DNA of 64,000 bases from contig NZ_QSEK01000014.1 in assembly GCF_003464165.1 (NCBI RefSeq), forward strand, positions 1 to 64,000. Reading direction: 5' to 3'. The DNA comes from Eubacterium sp. AM49-13BH. GTDB lineage: Bacteria; Bacillota; Clostridia; Lachnospirales; Lachnospiraceae. Positions 10,802-18,665 of the stretch are shown here, piece by piece (the first letter of the stretch is position 1; each line of letters starts with the position of its first letter). The position numbers and the translations under genes are program-made. Under the pieces are notes generated by a model that did no database searches, was not told where the DNA came from, and saw only the letters and a program-made list of their open reading frames with translations.

Positions 10802-10877
10802 CACAGTGCTGGGACAGTTTTGTGCATGTCTGGAGTGCGATGGGCGAGGGCAGGCTGTTAAATAAATGAAGCCTTAT

Positions 10878-10906
10878 GAATAAATTTTTGGGCATGTACA
10901 ATACTA
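10878..10906 (+). promoter_or_regulatory. Possible sigma-F/G-type forespore promoter of spoVA
   Basis: GAATA at 10878-10882 and AATACTA at 10900-10906 are separated by 17 bp. These resemble the sigma-G consensus (gnATR, 17-18 bp, CATnnTA). The ribosome binding site of spoVAA (CGGAGGG) begins about 10 bp later. Position and known forespore control of spoVA support the call; the first -10 base is off consensus. Confidence 0.45.
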
Positions 10907-10929
10907 ATACTAGCAACGGAGGGTTTGTT

Positions 10930-11532
10930 ATGTCAGAGAAGATTTATTTGAAGATTGACCAGCAGAGGTGTGTTAAGAAGCCTAGGGTCACTATTGGGGA
11001 TGTGATGATTGTTTATTGCAGTGATAAGGATATGATTGAAAAAATCGGACATATAACACTTGTGGAGTTTACGCTGGGCAAGTATGACAGGAAGGTGCTT
11101 GATGCACTTGATGTTGTGGGCATTATTCAGAAGGAGTATCCGGATGCAGATATTGAATGTCTTGGGGAATGTGATTTCGTTGTTGAGTACAAGAAGCCGG
11201 AGAAGGAAGGCACAGTGCATTGGATTAAGGTTGCTGTTATATGTTTTATAACAATGGTTGGAAGCGGATATGGAATTATTGCTTACAACAATGACGTAAG
11301 TACGACGGATATATTTGACCGGGTGTACGAACTTCTTGGAGCTTCTGCATATAAGGCAACGAATGCAATGGAGATTGCCTATGCTGTGGGATTGTTTATT
11401 GGAATTGTTATATTTTATGACCATTTTGCGGGACAAAAGCTGTCAAAAGCGCCAACACCGCTTGAGGTGGAAATGGATAAATATGACAAAGATGTATTAG
11501 AATCTGTTATTGACAGGGAAGGTGGAAAATGA
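10930..11532 (+). CDS. spoVAA: Stage V sporulation protein AA
   Basis: ATG 10930 follows GGAGGG; an earlier in-frame ATG at 10876 lacks a ribosome binding site and overlaps the presumed promoter. The 200-residue product has an N-terminal soluble domain (about 1-95) and two membrane segments (about 100-122 and 145-165), as in SpoVAA. It opens the spoVA cluster whose products form the inner forespore membrane channel for calcium-dipicolinate. The gene overlaps spoVAB by 4 bp (ATGA). Confidence 0.88.
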   Translation: MSEKIYLKIDQQRCVKKPRVTIGDVMIVYCSDKDMIEKIGHITLVEFTLGKYDRKVLDALDVVGIIQKEYPDADIECLGECDFVVEYKKPEKEGTVHWIKVAVICFITMVGSGYGIIAYNNDVSTTDIFDRVYELLGASAYKATNAMEIAYAVGLFIGIVIFYDHFAGQKLSKAPTPLEVEMDKYDKDVLESVIDREGGK

Positions 11533-11936
11533 TAGCGGTTATTATTCTTATAGGGGCTATGTCGGGAGTGTTTACTGCTGCAGGACTTTTTGCACTTATA
11601 ACCAGTGTTGGTGTTATTAACAGATATGCTGATGTCAGCGGGACGAGCAGACATGTGTCTCTGTATGAGGAATGTATAATAATCGGTGCGACGGCAGCTA
11701 ATGCTGTATATGTTCTTGGAATCACGGTTAGAATAGGAATGACGGGCTGTATTATATTCGGGTTGATATCCGGGATATTTATAGGCACATTTTTAATAAG
11801 CCTTGCAGAGACAGTTAAAGCATTGCCTATATTTGTTCACAGGGCAAAGGCGGGCACCGGTCTTGGTTTTATTGTGGCGGCGACAGCGGCAGGAAAAGCA
11901 CTAGGACAGCTTGTATATTACTTATATATGTATTGA
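11529..11936 (+). CDS. spoVAB: Stage V sporulation protein AB
   Basis: This 135-residue protein is almost entirely hydrophobic, with about four membrane helices. It begins in a 4-bp overlap with spoVAA, and length and position match SpoVAB. It is a membrane component of the dipicolinate transport system; its molecular role is not settled in the family. Confidence 0.88.
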   Translation: MIAVIILIGAMSGVFTAAGLFALITSVGVINRYADVSGTSRHVSLYEECIIIGATAANAVYVLGITVRIGMTGCIIFGLISGIFIGTFLISLAETVKALPIFVHRAKAGTGLGFIVAATAAGKALGQLVYYLYMY

Positions 11937-11962
11937 TTTTGCATTGCAAAAAGGGAGGATTT

Positions 11963-12454
11963 ATGCACGATATTAATTCTGAAAGCGGTACCAAAGCTGA
12001 TATTGAAAAAAGAAATGAAAGCTATAATGCTTATGTAAAAAATGTTACGCCTAAAGGAAGCTGTGTGGCAAAATGCTTTAAGGCATTCATTGTTGGTGGC
12101 TGTATATGTGTTGCAGGACAGATTATTTTAAATGTATGCAAGTGGATGAAAGTGCCTGACACGGATGCAGCATCTTACACAACACTGATACTGGTATTTT
12201 TAAGTGTAATTCTTACCGGACTTAATATTTATCCGTCTATAACCACATTTGGCGGAGCAGGAAGTCTTGTTCCAATTACAGGATTTGCAAACAGCGTTGC
12301 TGCACCTGCGATTGAGTATAAGAAGGAGGGACGGGTGTTCGGTATTGGCTGCAAGATATTCACGATTGCCGGTCCTGTTATTCTATATGGAATATTTTTT
12401 AGCTGGTGTGCAGGACTTATATATCTGGCTTTAAAGCTTATACATGTACTGTGA
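11963..12454 (+). CDS. spoVAC: Stage V sporulation protein AC
   Basis: ATG 11963 follows AAGGGAGGA; a TTG at 11933 is in frame but lies in the spoVAB stop region. The 163-residue product has a polar N-terminus and about four membrane helices. The motif FGGAGSLVPITGFANSVAAPAIE matches in pattern the SpoVAE protein encoded downstream (FAGAGATVPLTGFGN), as expected because SpoVAC and SpoVAE are related. SpoVAC acts as a mechanosensitive channel for dipicolinate release. Confidence 0.92.
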   Translation: MHDINSESGTKADIEKRNESYNAYVKNVTPKGSCVAKCFKAFIVGGCICVAGQIILNVCKWMKVPDTDAASYTTLILVFLSVILTGLNIYPSITTFGGAGSLVPITGFANSVAAPAIEYKKEGRVFGIGCKIFTIAGPVILYGIFFSWCAGLIYLALKLIHVL

Positions 12455-12529
12455 TTCTTGATTAAGAAACATCTGTATGGTAGAATCATAGGAACTGTTT
12501 TAAAGAAATGCGCAGGATACGAGGATAAT

Positions 12530-13318
12530 ATGGGAACTTTTTTAGAAGATTATTATAATAAATTTAATGAAGAAAAAAGACTGACTTCAAGACACGGACA
12601 GATTGAATTCCGTACATCGATTCATTATATACATGAGTGTATTGAGGAATTAAAGAGAGAAGGCAGAGAAAATATAAAGATTATGGATATAGGTGCCGGG
12701 ACAGGCAGATACAGCGTTGCACTGGCAGAGGAAGGCTTTGATGTAACTGCAGTTGAACTGGTAAAGCACAATCTTGGAATATTGAAATCTAAGAATTCAT
12801 CAGTTAAGGCTTATCAGGGCAATGCACTTAAGTTAAAGCGTTTCGAGGATGAAACATTTGACATAACCCTGCTGTTCGGGCCGATGTATCATCTGTTCGG
12901 ACAGGAGGATAAGGTTAAGGCATTAAAGGAGGCGGCCCGTATTACAAGGAAAGGTGGCTTTATTCTTGTCGCTTATGTTATGAACGAGTATGGTGTTATT
13001 ACATATGCATTTAAGGAAAGACATATTAAGGAGTGTATGGAACAGGGCAGGCTGACAGAGGATTTCCACACGATATCTTCAGAGCAGGATCTGTATGATT
13101 ATGTGCGTCTTGAAGATATTACAAAAGTTAATGAAGCAGCAGAATGTGAACGTGTGAAGATTGTGACACCGGATGGACCAGCTAATTACATAAGACAGTT
13201 TGTGAATCAGCTTGACGAGGAGGAATACGAGATGTTTTACAGGTATCATCTTGCAACCTGTGAAAGAGCTGATCTGCTTGGTGCTGCTGCACATACGCTT
13301 GACATAATACGAAAATAA
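12530..13318 (+). CDS. SAM-dependent methyltransferase inside the spoVA cluster
   Basis: The product is a class I methyltransferase: motif I is MDIGAGTGRYSVALAEEGF, followed by an acidic beta-2 end (VTAVELV) and the FDITLLFGPMYHL segment. ATG 12530 follows GAGGATA; an in-frame TTG at 12458 lies 3 bp from the spoVAC stop but has no ribosome binding site. The substrate is unknown. Its position between spoVAC and spoVAD, on the same strand and with short gaps, is unusual and implies forespore co-expression. Confidence 0.82.
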   Translation: MGTFLEDYYNKFNEEKRLTSRHGQIEFRTSIHYIHECIEELKREGRENIKIMDIGAGTGRYSVALAEEGFDVTAVELVKHNLGILKSKNSSVKAYQGNALKLKRFEDETFDITLLFGPMYHLFGQEDKVKALKEAARITRKGGFILVAYVMNEYGVITYAFKERHIKECMEQGRLTEDFHTISSEQDLYDYVRLEDITKVNEAAECERVKIVTPDGPANYIRQFVNQLDEEEYEMFYRYHLATCERADLLGAAAHTLDIIRK

Positions 13319-13393
13319 TACATAATTAATACATTTTTGGACAGACTACTTATAAAGACTAATGGCACATGAGTATGTGCGGAAACGAGGATT

Positions 13394-14407
13394 ATGACTG
13401 GAAAACAGAGTCTGTTATTTGACAAAGATGTATATGTTAGATGTGCTGCAACAGTGGTTGGAAAGAAAGAGGCTGATGGTCCGCTTGGTGAAATGTTTGA
13501 TGTGGCAGTAGAAGATGATATGTTTGGCAAGAAAAGCTGGGAAGAGGCTGAGAGCCACATTCAGGAGATGGCGGTTGACAAGCTGCTTATTAAAAGCGGT
13601 ATGGCTGCGTCAGACATAGATTATATCTATGCCGGAGACCTTCTTGGACAACTTATAGCAACATCTTTCGGTCTTATGAGATATGAAATACCGATGTTTG
13701 GTCTGTACGGAGCATGTTCAACGATGGGCGAGGCATTATCACTTGGTGCAATGTGTGTTAATGCCGGATATGCGCAAAATGTAATTGCCATCGCGTCAAG
13801 CCATTTTGCAAGTGCTGAAAAGCAGTTCCGTTATCCGCTCGAGTATGGAAACCAGAGACCAGTTGCATCTACATGGACAGTTACAGGAGCAGGGGCGTAT
13901 ATCGTCGGCGATAAGCCTCTGGATAAGAAAAAATGTGTTCTCATAAAGGGTATTACAACGGGAAAGATTGTTGATTACGGCGTTAAGGATTCAATGAATA
14001 TGGGAGCATGTATGGCTCCAGCAGCAGCAGAGCTTATAGAAGCTAATTTCAAAGACCTTGATGTTGATAAGGACTATTATGATGCAATATTTACAGGCGA
14101 CTTAGGAGAGATTGGCAACAGGATATTGTCTGAGCTTCTAAAAGAAAAAGGCATTGATATTGCTGATAAGCTGTATGACTGTGGAATGCTTATATACGAA
14201 GGGGAAACTAAGTGTTCAGGAGGAAGCGGCTGTGGCTGCAGTGCAGTTGTTCTTGGAAGCTGTATTATGGACAGGCTTATAAGAGGAGAATATAAAAGGG
14301 TTCTTTTTGTTCCTACAGGAGCTTTGTTATCTACCGTAAGTTACAATGAAGGAAAAAGTGTGCCGGGCATAGCCCATGGTGTAATTCTTGAAGGAAAGGA
14401 GAGTTAA
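13394..14407 (+). CDS. spoVAD: Stage V sporulation protein AD
   Basis: This 337-residue protein has a thiolase-like fold and in SpoVAD binds dipicolinic acid for uptake into the forespore. The signatures YGACSTMGEALSLGAM and AIASSHFASAEKQFRYPLEY are clear. The start follows AACGAGG. A small perfect hairpin (GCACAT / ATGTGC, 13365-13380) sits just upstream. The gene is separated from spoVAC by the methyltransferase. Confidence 0.95.
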   Translation: MTGKQSLLFDKDVYVRCAATVVGKKEADGPLGEMFDVAVEDDMFGKKSWEEAESHIQEMAVDKLLIKSGMAASDIDYIYAGDLLGQLIATSFGLMRYEIPMFGLYGACSTMGEALSLGAMCVNAGYAQNVIAIASSHFASAEKQFRYPLEYGNQRPVASTWTVTGAGAYIVGDKPLDKKKCVLIKGITTGKIVDYGVKDSMNMGACMAPAAAELIEANFKDLDVDKDYYDAIFTGDLGEIGNRILSELLKEKGIDIADKLYDCGMLIYEGETKCSGGSGCGCSAVVLGSCIMDRLIRGEYKRVLFVPTGALLSTVSYNEGKSVPGIAHGVILEGKES

Positions 14408-14411
14408 AGCC

Positions 14412-14771
14412 ATGGATTTTGTTAAAGCATTTGTATGTGGGGGGTTAATATGTGTTCTTACACAGATTCTTATGGAAAAGACAAAGCTTATGCCGGGAAG
14501 GATAATGGTTATTCTTGTAACAACAGGAGTTGTACTTGGAGCAGTTGGGATATACGAGCCGTTTGTTAAATTTGCAGGAGCGGGAGCAACAGTTCCTCTT
14601 ACGGGATTTGGCAATGTCTTATGGAAGGGTATGAGGAAAGCAATAGATGAGCAGGGATTTTTAGGATTGTTTACAGGTGGATTTACTTCATGTGCAGTCG
14701 GAGTATCAGCAGCACTTATATTTGGATTTATTGCATCACTTATATTTGAACCTAAGATGAAGAAAGAATAA
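14412..14771 (+). CDS. spoVAE: Stage V sporulation protein AE
   Basis: ATG 14412 follows GGAAAGGAGAG, whose bases overlap the spoVAD end; an in-frame TTG at 14388 is unlikely. The 119-residue product has about four membrane helices and the FAGAGATVPLTGFGN motif shared with SpoVAC. It is the last gene of the cluster (SpoVAEb type) and a terminator follows at once. Confidence 0.92.
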   Translation: MDFVKAFVCGGLICVLTQILMEKTKLMPGRIMVILVTTGVVLGAVGIYEPFVKFAGAGATVPLTGFGNVLWKGMRKAIDEQGFLGLFTGGFTSCAVGVSAALIFGFIASLIFEPKMKKE

Positions 14772-14774
14772 AAT

Positions 14775-14817
14775 AAAAGGATAGTGGTTCGTTCAAATTG
14801 AACCACTATCCTTTTTT
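14775..14817. terminator. Bidirectional terminator between spoVAE and the PBP gene
   Basis: A 16-bp stem (AAAAGGATAGTGGTTC paired with its complement at 14800-14815) closes a 9-nt loop. T runs are present on both strands, so it can end both converging transcripts. Confidence 0.92.
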
Positions 14818-14822
14818 AATGA

Positions 14823-17510
14823 TTAAGGCCGTTTGTCAGATGAATTAGTTTTATCAGATGTCTCTGTTGAGGCAGCTGTTGATTCTTTAGAATTGTTCTT
14901 GTTGCTGCCTGTTCCGGGTGTAACCTTGGAAGGCTTGGTTGTTGCACTGTGAATAGTGCATAACTTAGATAACTCAGTATCTGTAATTGAGATATCAGCA
15001 TCCCATGTCTTAAACTCAGAACCGTCTTTATCCTCGCCAAGCTTATCAGCAGAAGATTTCTTTCTCATAATCTTAGTTGTAACACTTGGACAACCGGAAG
15101 TAGCAATATCTCCGGATTCATTACATATTGAAACCTTAACATGTGTTGTACAGTATTCAGTAGGAACTGTGTCTTCAGTGAAATATTCTGTTATAACACA
15201 GTTTCCTTCAGGGTCCTGGTCACATAAGCCCTCAACAGGAAGAAGCCCTGACTTAGAGCATACAGCCGCCTCTACAATACCAGATGGCTGTTCATAACTT
15301 CCAGTTGGAAGATTAAGATTTTTATGAATTGTCTGCATAATTGTACGCCATATAACATTGTGGTTGACAACATTTCCAAGCTCTTTGGAGTTATCATCAT
15401 AGCCTGCCCATATTACGGCTGTGTAATATGGAGTGAAGCCACAGAACCATCTGTCGCTGTCGAACTGTGTTGTACCTGTCTTACCTGCTACAGGCTGGCT
15501 TGAAAAGTTAGCTGTACGTGCAGTACCGTCAGTAGCAACAGAGCGTAATCCCTGAATAAGAAGCCAGTCAGAATTCTCATTAAGTACCTTATGCGTTTCA
15601 GGTACAGAATTATCGATAATAATGTTGCCTTCTGAATCAAGCACTTTTGTGTAGTAAATAGGCTTTGTGTAAGTTCCTTTATTAGCAATGGCTGCATAAG
15701 CGGCACACATGTCAATATTGGAAACACCTCGTGTCATACCACCAAGTGCAAGTGATTGTACAACATCGTGTGCACCGTTGATTGCATTTTTAGGAGAAAC
15801 CAGCGTTGAAATACCGAAATTCTCAAGGTAATTATAACCAACCTGGGGCGTAAGCTTTGAAAGAATCTTAACAGCAGGTACATTCTGTGAAACAGTAAGA
15901 GCTTCTCTTAATGTCATCAGACCTCTGTATTCACCTTTTGTAAAGTTAGTAACAAGCTTTGCATCAGTTCCTGAATAATAATAAGGAGCATCATCAATGG
16001 CAGATGCCAGAGAATATGTCCCTGTATCAAGGGCGGGACCGTATACAGCAAGTGGCTTAATACTTGAACCCGGCTGTCTTGCAATGTCATTAGATGCACG
16101 GTTTAAGCTTCGGTTAAGGGTTTTATCACCGCGTCCGCCAACCATAACTTTAACTTGTCCGTTGGTCTGATCCATTACAGTAAATGATATCTGGGGCTGT
16201 ATTGTAAATGTAAGTGTCTCAGCATATATTTCACCACCCTCTTTAAGGAGCTCCTGCTTATATGCTTCAACATAACTTCTTGCAGCATCTTCATCGGTCA
16301 TCGTAAGACTGAAGCGGGTATCTCCAAGAGTCTTTGTGTACCAGTTAGCCATTGAATTGTGTGAATAATATGAAAATGATCCATCAGTCTGCTTTATTGT
16401 TAAAGCATAATTGATAGAAAAATGTGTATTATCATTGTAGTTGCCAGGATTATTGATAACATCGTCAGCAACCTGCTGCATCATTGTGTCCTGAGTTGAA
16501 TAAACCTGAAGTCCGCCACGATATATAAGGCTTGTAGCCTGTGCTTCTGTATATCCCTTCTGTGACATAAGGTCAGAAGTAAGCTGATTGATAAGTTCAT
16601 CAACAAAATATGAATAAGTTGTAGTTGATGTTCCGGCAAGTTCGATCCCTTCAAGTCTTGCATAGACATCATCGGAAACCGCTTCATCATATTCTTCCTG
16701 GGATATATATCCCTGCTCTTTCATATTGAGAAGGACCTGACTCTGCCGGTCTTTGTTTCTGTCGGCGTGCCTTATTGGATTAAGACCGGTAGGACTTTTA
16801 GTGATGGATGCAATTACAGCACATTCACTGATAGAAAGCTCTGATACATCCTTGTTAAAATATCCTCTGGCAGCAGACTGTACACCATAATATCCGTTAC
16901 CAAGGTTAATGGTATTAAGATAATTCTCAAGAATGGCATCTTTAGACATTACTGTCTCAAGCTTTATAGCCAGATATTGTTCCTGAACCTTTCGCTTAAT
17001 CTTTTCAATTGTAGATTCGTTAAAAGCATTAAAAACATTATTCTTTAGAAGCTGCTGTGTTATTGTACTTGCACCCTGTGACATCTCACCTGATGAAAGT
17101 GTAATTGAAGCAGCTCGTAAGATACCTCTCATATCGATACCATTATGCTCATAGAAACGCTCATCTTCTATAGCTATAAATGCATGTTGCAAATCTTTAG
17201 GAATCTGGTCAAGTGTTACATATGTCCTGTTAGCTCCGGCAGAAGAAAGTGTCTGTATTTCATTCTCATCTGAATCATATATCTTAGTTGCAAAGCCTTC
17301 AGGCGAAACATTAATAGAAGCTATATCAGGAGCATTTTCTATAATTCCCTGAAATGAACCGAATACAAGGCATGAACCTGCTACAACTAATGCTATTATT
17401 CCGACCAGAGCCAGCTTTATAAAAAATATACCTAATTTGGTGCCAAGCTTGGTAGTAGCTGAATTGAGCAGCTTTTTCTTTTGTTTTATGCCTTTATCAC
17501 CATAATTCAT
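14823..17510 (-). CDS. Class A penicillin-binding protein (transglycosylase/transpeptidase)
   Basis: This 895-residue bifunctional peptidoglycan synthase has a short basic cytoplasmic tail, one membrane helix (about 30-50), and a GT51 transglycosylase domain with catalytic Glu115 in EDERFYEHNG. The transpeptidase domain has Ser482 in SSIK, SQN near 546 and KTGTTQ. A C-terminal extension rich in Ser, Thr and Asn follows (last ~35 residues). It sits alone and converges on spoVA. The start follows AAGGAGGA on the minus strand. A general PBP1A/PonA role in wall growth is most likely; a sporulation role is possible only by proximity. Confidence 0.93.
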   Translation of the reverse strand: MNYGDKGIKQKKKLLNSATTKLGTKLGIFFIKLALVGIIALVVAGSCLVFGSFQGIIENAPDIASINVSPEGFATKIYDSDENEIQTLSSAGANRTYVTLDQIPKDLQHAFIAIEDERFYEHNGIDMRGILRAASITLSSGEMSQGASTITQQLLKNNVFNAFNESTIEKIKRKVQEQYLAIKLETVMSKDAILENYLNTINLGNGYYGVQSAARGYFNKDVSELSISECAVIASITKSPTGLNPIRHADRNKDRQSQVLLNMKEQGYISQEEYDEAVSDDVYARLEGIELAGTSTTTYSYFVDELINQLTSDLMSQKGYTEAQATSLIYRGGLQVYSTQDTMMQQVADDVINNPGNYNDNTHFSINYALTIKQTDGSFSYYSHNSMANWYTKTLGDTRFSLTMTDEDAARSYVEAYKQELLKEGGEIYAETLTFTIQPQISFTVMDQTNGQVKVMVGGRGDKTLNRSLNRASNDIARQPGSSIKPLAVYGPALDTGTYSLASAIDDAPYYYSGTDAKLVTNFTKGEYRGLMTLREALTVSQNVPAVKILSKLTPQVGYNYLENFGISTLVSPKNAINGAHDVVQSLALGGMTRGVSNIDMCAAYAAIANKGTYTKPIYYTKVLDSEGNIIIDNSVPETHKVLNENSDWLLIQGLRSVATDGTARTANFSSQPVAGKTGTTQFDSDRWFCGFTPYYTAVIWAGYDDNSKELGNVVNHNVIWRTIMQTIHKNLNLPTGSYEQPSGIVEAAVCSKSGLLPVEGLCDQDPEGNCVITEYFTEDTVPTEYCTTHVKVSICNESGDIATSGCPSVTTKIMRKKSSADKLGEDKDGSEFKTWDADISITDTELSKLCTIHSATTKPSKVTPGTGSNKNNSKESTAASTETSDKTNSSDKRP

Positions 17511-17586
17511 ATATTGTCCTCCTTAATAAAGTCATGATATTATATCATAAAAAGAAGGCACAGGCAAATAATTGGAGTTGTGCCGA

Positions 17587-18246
17587 GTGATTTGGAAAAG
17601 GAAAAAATATGAAAAAATAATTAAAAACGGACAGGGAGAATATATAGAGAAAAAATCAAAATTTATAGCGCATATTTTTAATGTTGAAAGCGAACAACAG
17701 GCAGCAGCCATAATAGCAGAAGTAAAAAAGAAATACTGGGATGCCAGACATAACTGTTATGCCTATATACTTGGGAATAAAGGGGAGATACAGAGGTTTT
17801 CAGATGATGGAGAGCCGTCTGGAACAGCAGGAAAACCAATACTGGAAGTATTATCGGGCAATGAATGCAGCAATTGCCTGTGCATTGTAACAAGATATTT
17901 TGGAGGAGTATTGCTTGGGACAGGCGGACTTATAAGGGCGTATACAAGTGCATCAAAAGAGGCACTGGATGATTGCCTGACAGGTGAGCTTGTTGAAGGA
18001 GTACATGCATATCTTGATGCTGATTATAATTATGTAGGGAAAATACAGCATTTATGTATACAGGATGACATTACAGTTGTTAATACAGAATATTCAGATA
18101 ATGTAATATTTGAATTGATGATGGAAAAGCAGGTGCGGCAGAAGTTTGAGAAAGCACTGACAGAAATGTCATCCGGCAGTATAGGATTAAGAGAAATTAA
18201 GGAAGTTAAGATGTATAGAGATGGCAGAGGAATATTGAGCCTGTAA
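17587..18246 (+). CDS. YigZ/IMPACT family protein
   Basis: The product has the UPF0029/YigZ two-domain layout: EKKSKFIAHIFNVESEQQA, then FSDDGEPSGTAGKPIL and RYFGGVLLGTGGLIRAYT, and a C-terminal ferredoxin-like half. It is related to the eukaryotic translation regulator IMPACT; the bacterial function is unsettled. Starts at TTG 17572, TTG 17578 and GTG 17587 are in frame. GGAG at 17574-17577 is spaced 9 nt from GTG 17587, which is preferred (219 residues). Confidence 0.88.
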   Translation: MIWKRKKYEKIIKNGQGEYIEKKSKFIAHIFNVESEQQAAAIIAEVKKKYWDARHNCYAYILGNKGEIQRFSDDGEPSGTAGKPILEVLSGNECSNCLCIVTRYFGGVLLGTGGLIRAYTSASKEALDDCLTGELVEGVHAYLDADYNYVGKIQHLCIQDDITVVNTEYSDNVIFELMMEKQVRQKFEKALTEMSSGSIGLREIKEVKMYRDGRGILSL

Positions 18247-18345
18247 AATATGAATAAAAAATTAACGGTAGTAAAAAATAACAATACAATGGTCAACTTT
18301 TGTGAATCTAATAGAATAATATGTAAAAGTGATGTAAAAAAACAT

Positions 18346-18375
18346 AAAAAATGCGAGTGTGCTAGTGCATTTTTT
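18346..18375 (+). terminator. Probable terminator of the yigZ-like gene
   Basis: AAAAAATGC at 18346-18354 pairs perfectly with GCATTTTTT at 18367-18375 around a 12-nt loop. The A/T-run stem is typical of a bidirectional terminator. It lies 100 bp after the gene; the intervening AT-rich sequence shows no other feature. Confidence 0.5.
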
Positions 18376-18459
18376 ACATAAAAATATGATAGTTATTGGA
18401 AGAAAAAGTATTCTTACGAAATAATTTGGACAAAAAATTAAGAAAAATTAAAAAAGTGT

Positions 18460-18531
18460 GAACATGGCAAACCGCATAAATACTGGGGTTTCACAGAACA
18501 TGGCAAACCGCATAAATACTGGGGTTTCACA
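18460..18531. repeat. Perfect 36-bp tandem repeat carrying a hairpin motif
   Basis: Bases 18460-18495 and 18496-18531 are identical. Each copy holds AAACC and GGTTT arms around GCATAAATACTGG, so each can fold as a small hairpin. The core AAACCGCATAAATACTGGG recurs with one change at the start of the nrdD transcript (46837-46855). The array lies 40 bp upstream of the -35 box of the importer promoter. It could be a double operator or part of a longer leader RNA. Confidence 0.75.
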
Positions 18532-18570
18532 GAAAACACAAAAAAAATACAATATTTATTAAAATTAGTC

Positions 18571-18599
18571 TTGTTAAAATAGTACAAAAATGATAATAT
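18571..18599 (+). promoter_or_regulatory. Promoter of the sugar importer operon
   Basis: TTGTTA at 18571-18576 and TAATAT at 18594-18599 are separated by 17 bp. The leader of about 60 nt contains a small GGGG-TTAAG-CCCC hairpin (18623-18635) before the ribosome binding site AAGGAGGG. Confidence 0.55.
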
Positions 18600-18665
18600 A
18601 TCAATGTCTAAAAAACGAAATGGGGGTTAAGCCCCGAAAACCAAATAAGGAGGGTTTTAAGGTTT

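Noticed and set aside
18460-18500. Possible cyclic di-GMP-I riboswitch from GGCAAACC
   Set aside because: Only the first strand of the aptamer resembles it; the rest of the conserved core is absent and the unit is only 36 bp long.
18460-18531. Possible CRISPR array
   Set aside because: Only two units occur and they are directly joined with no spacer; no cas genes are near.
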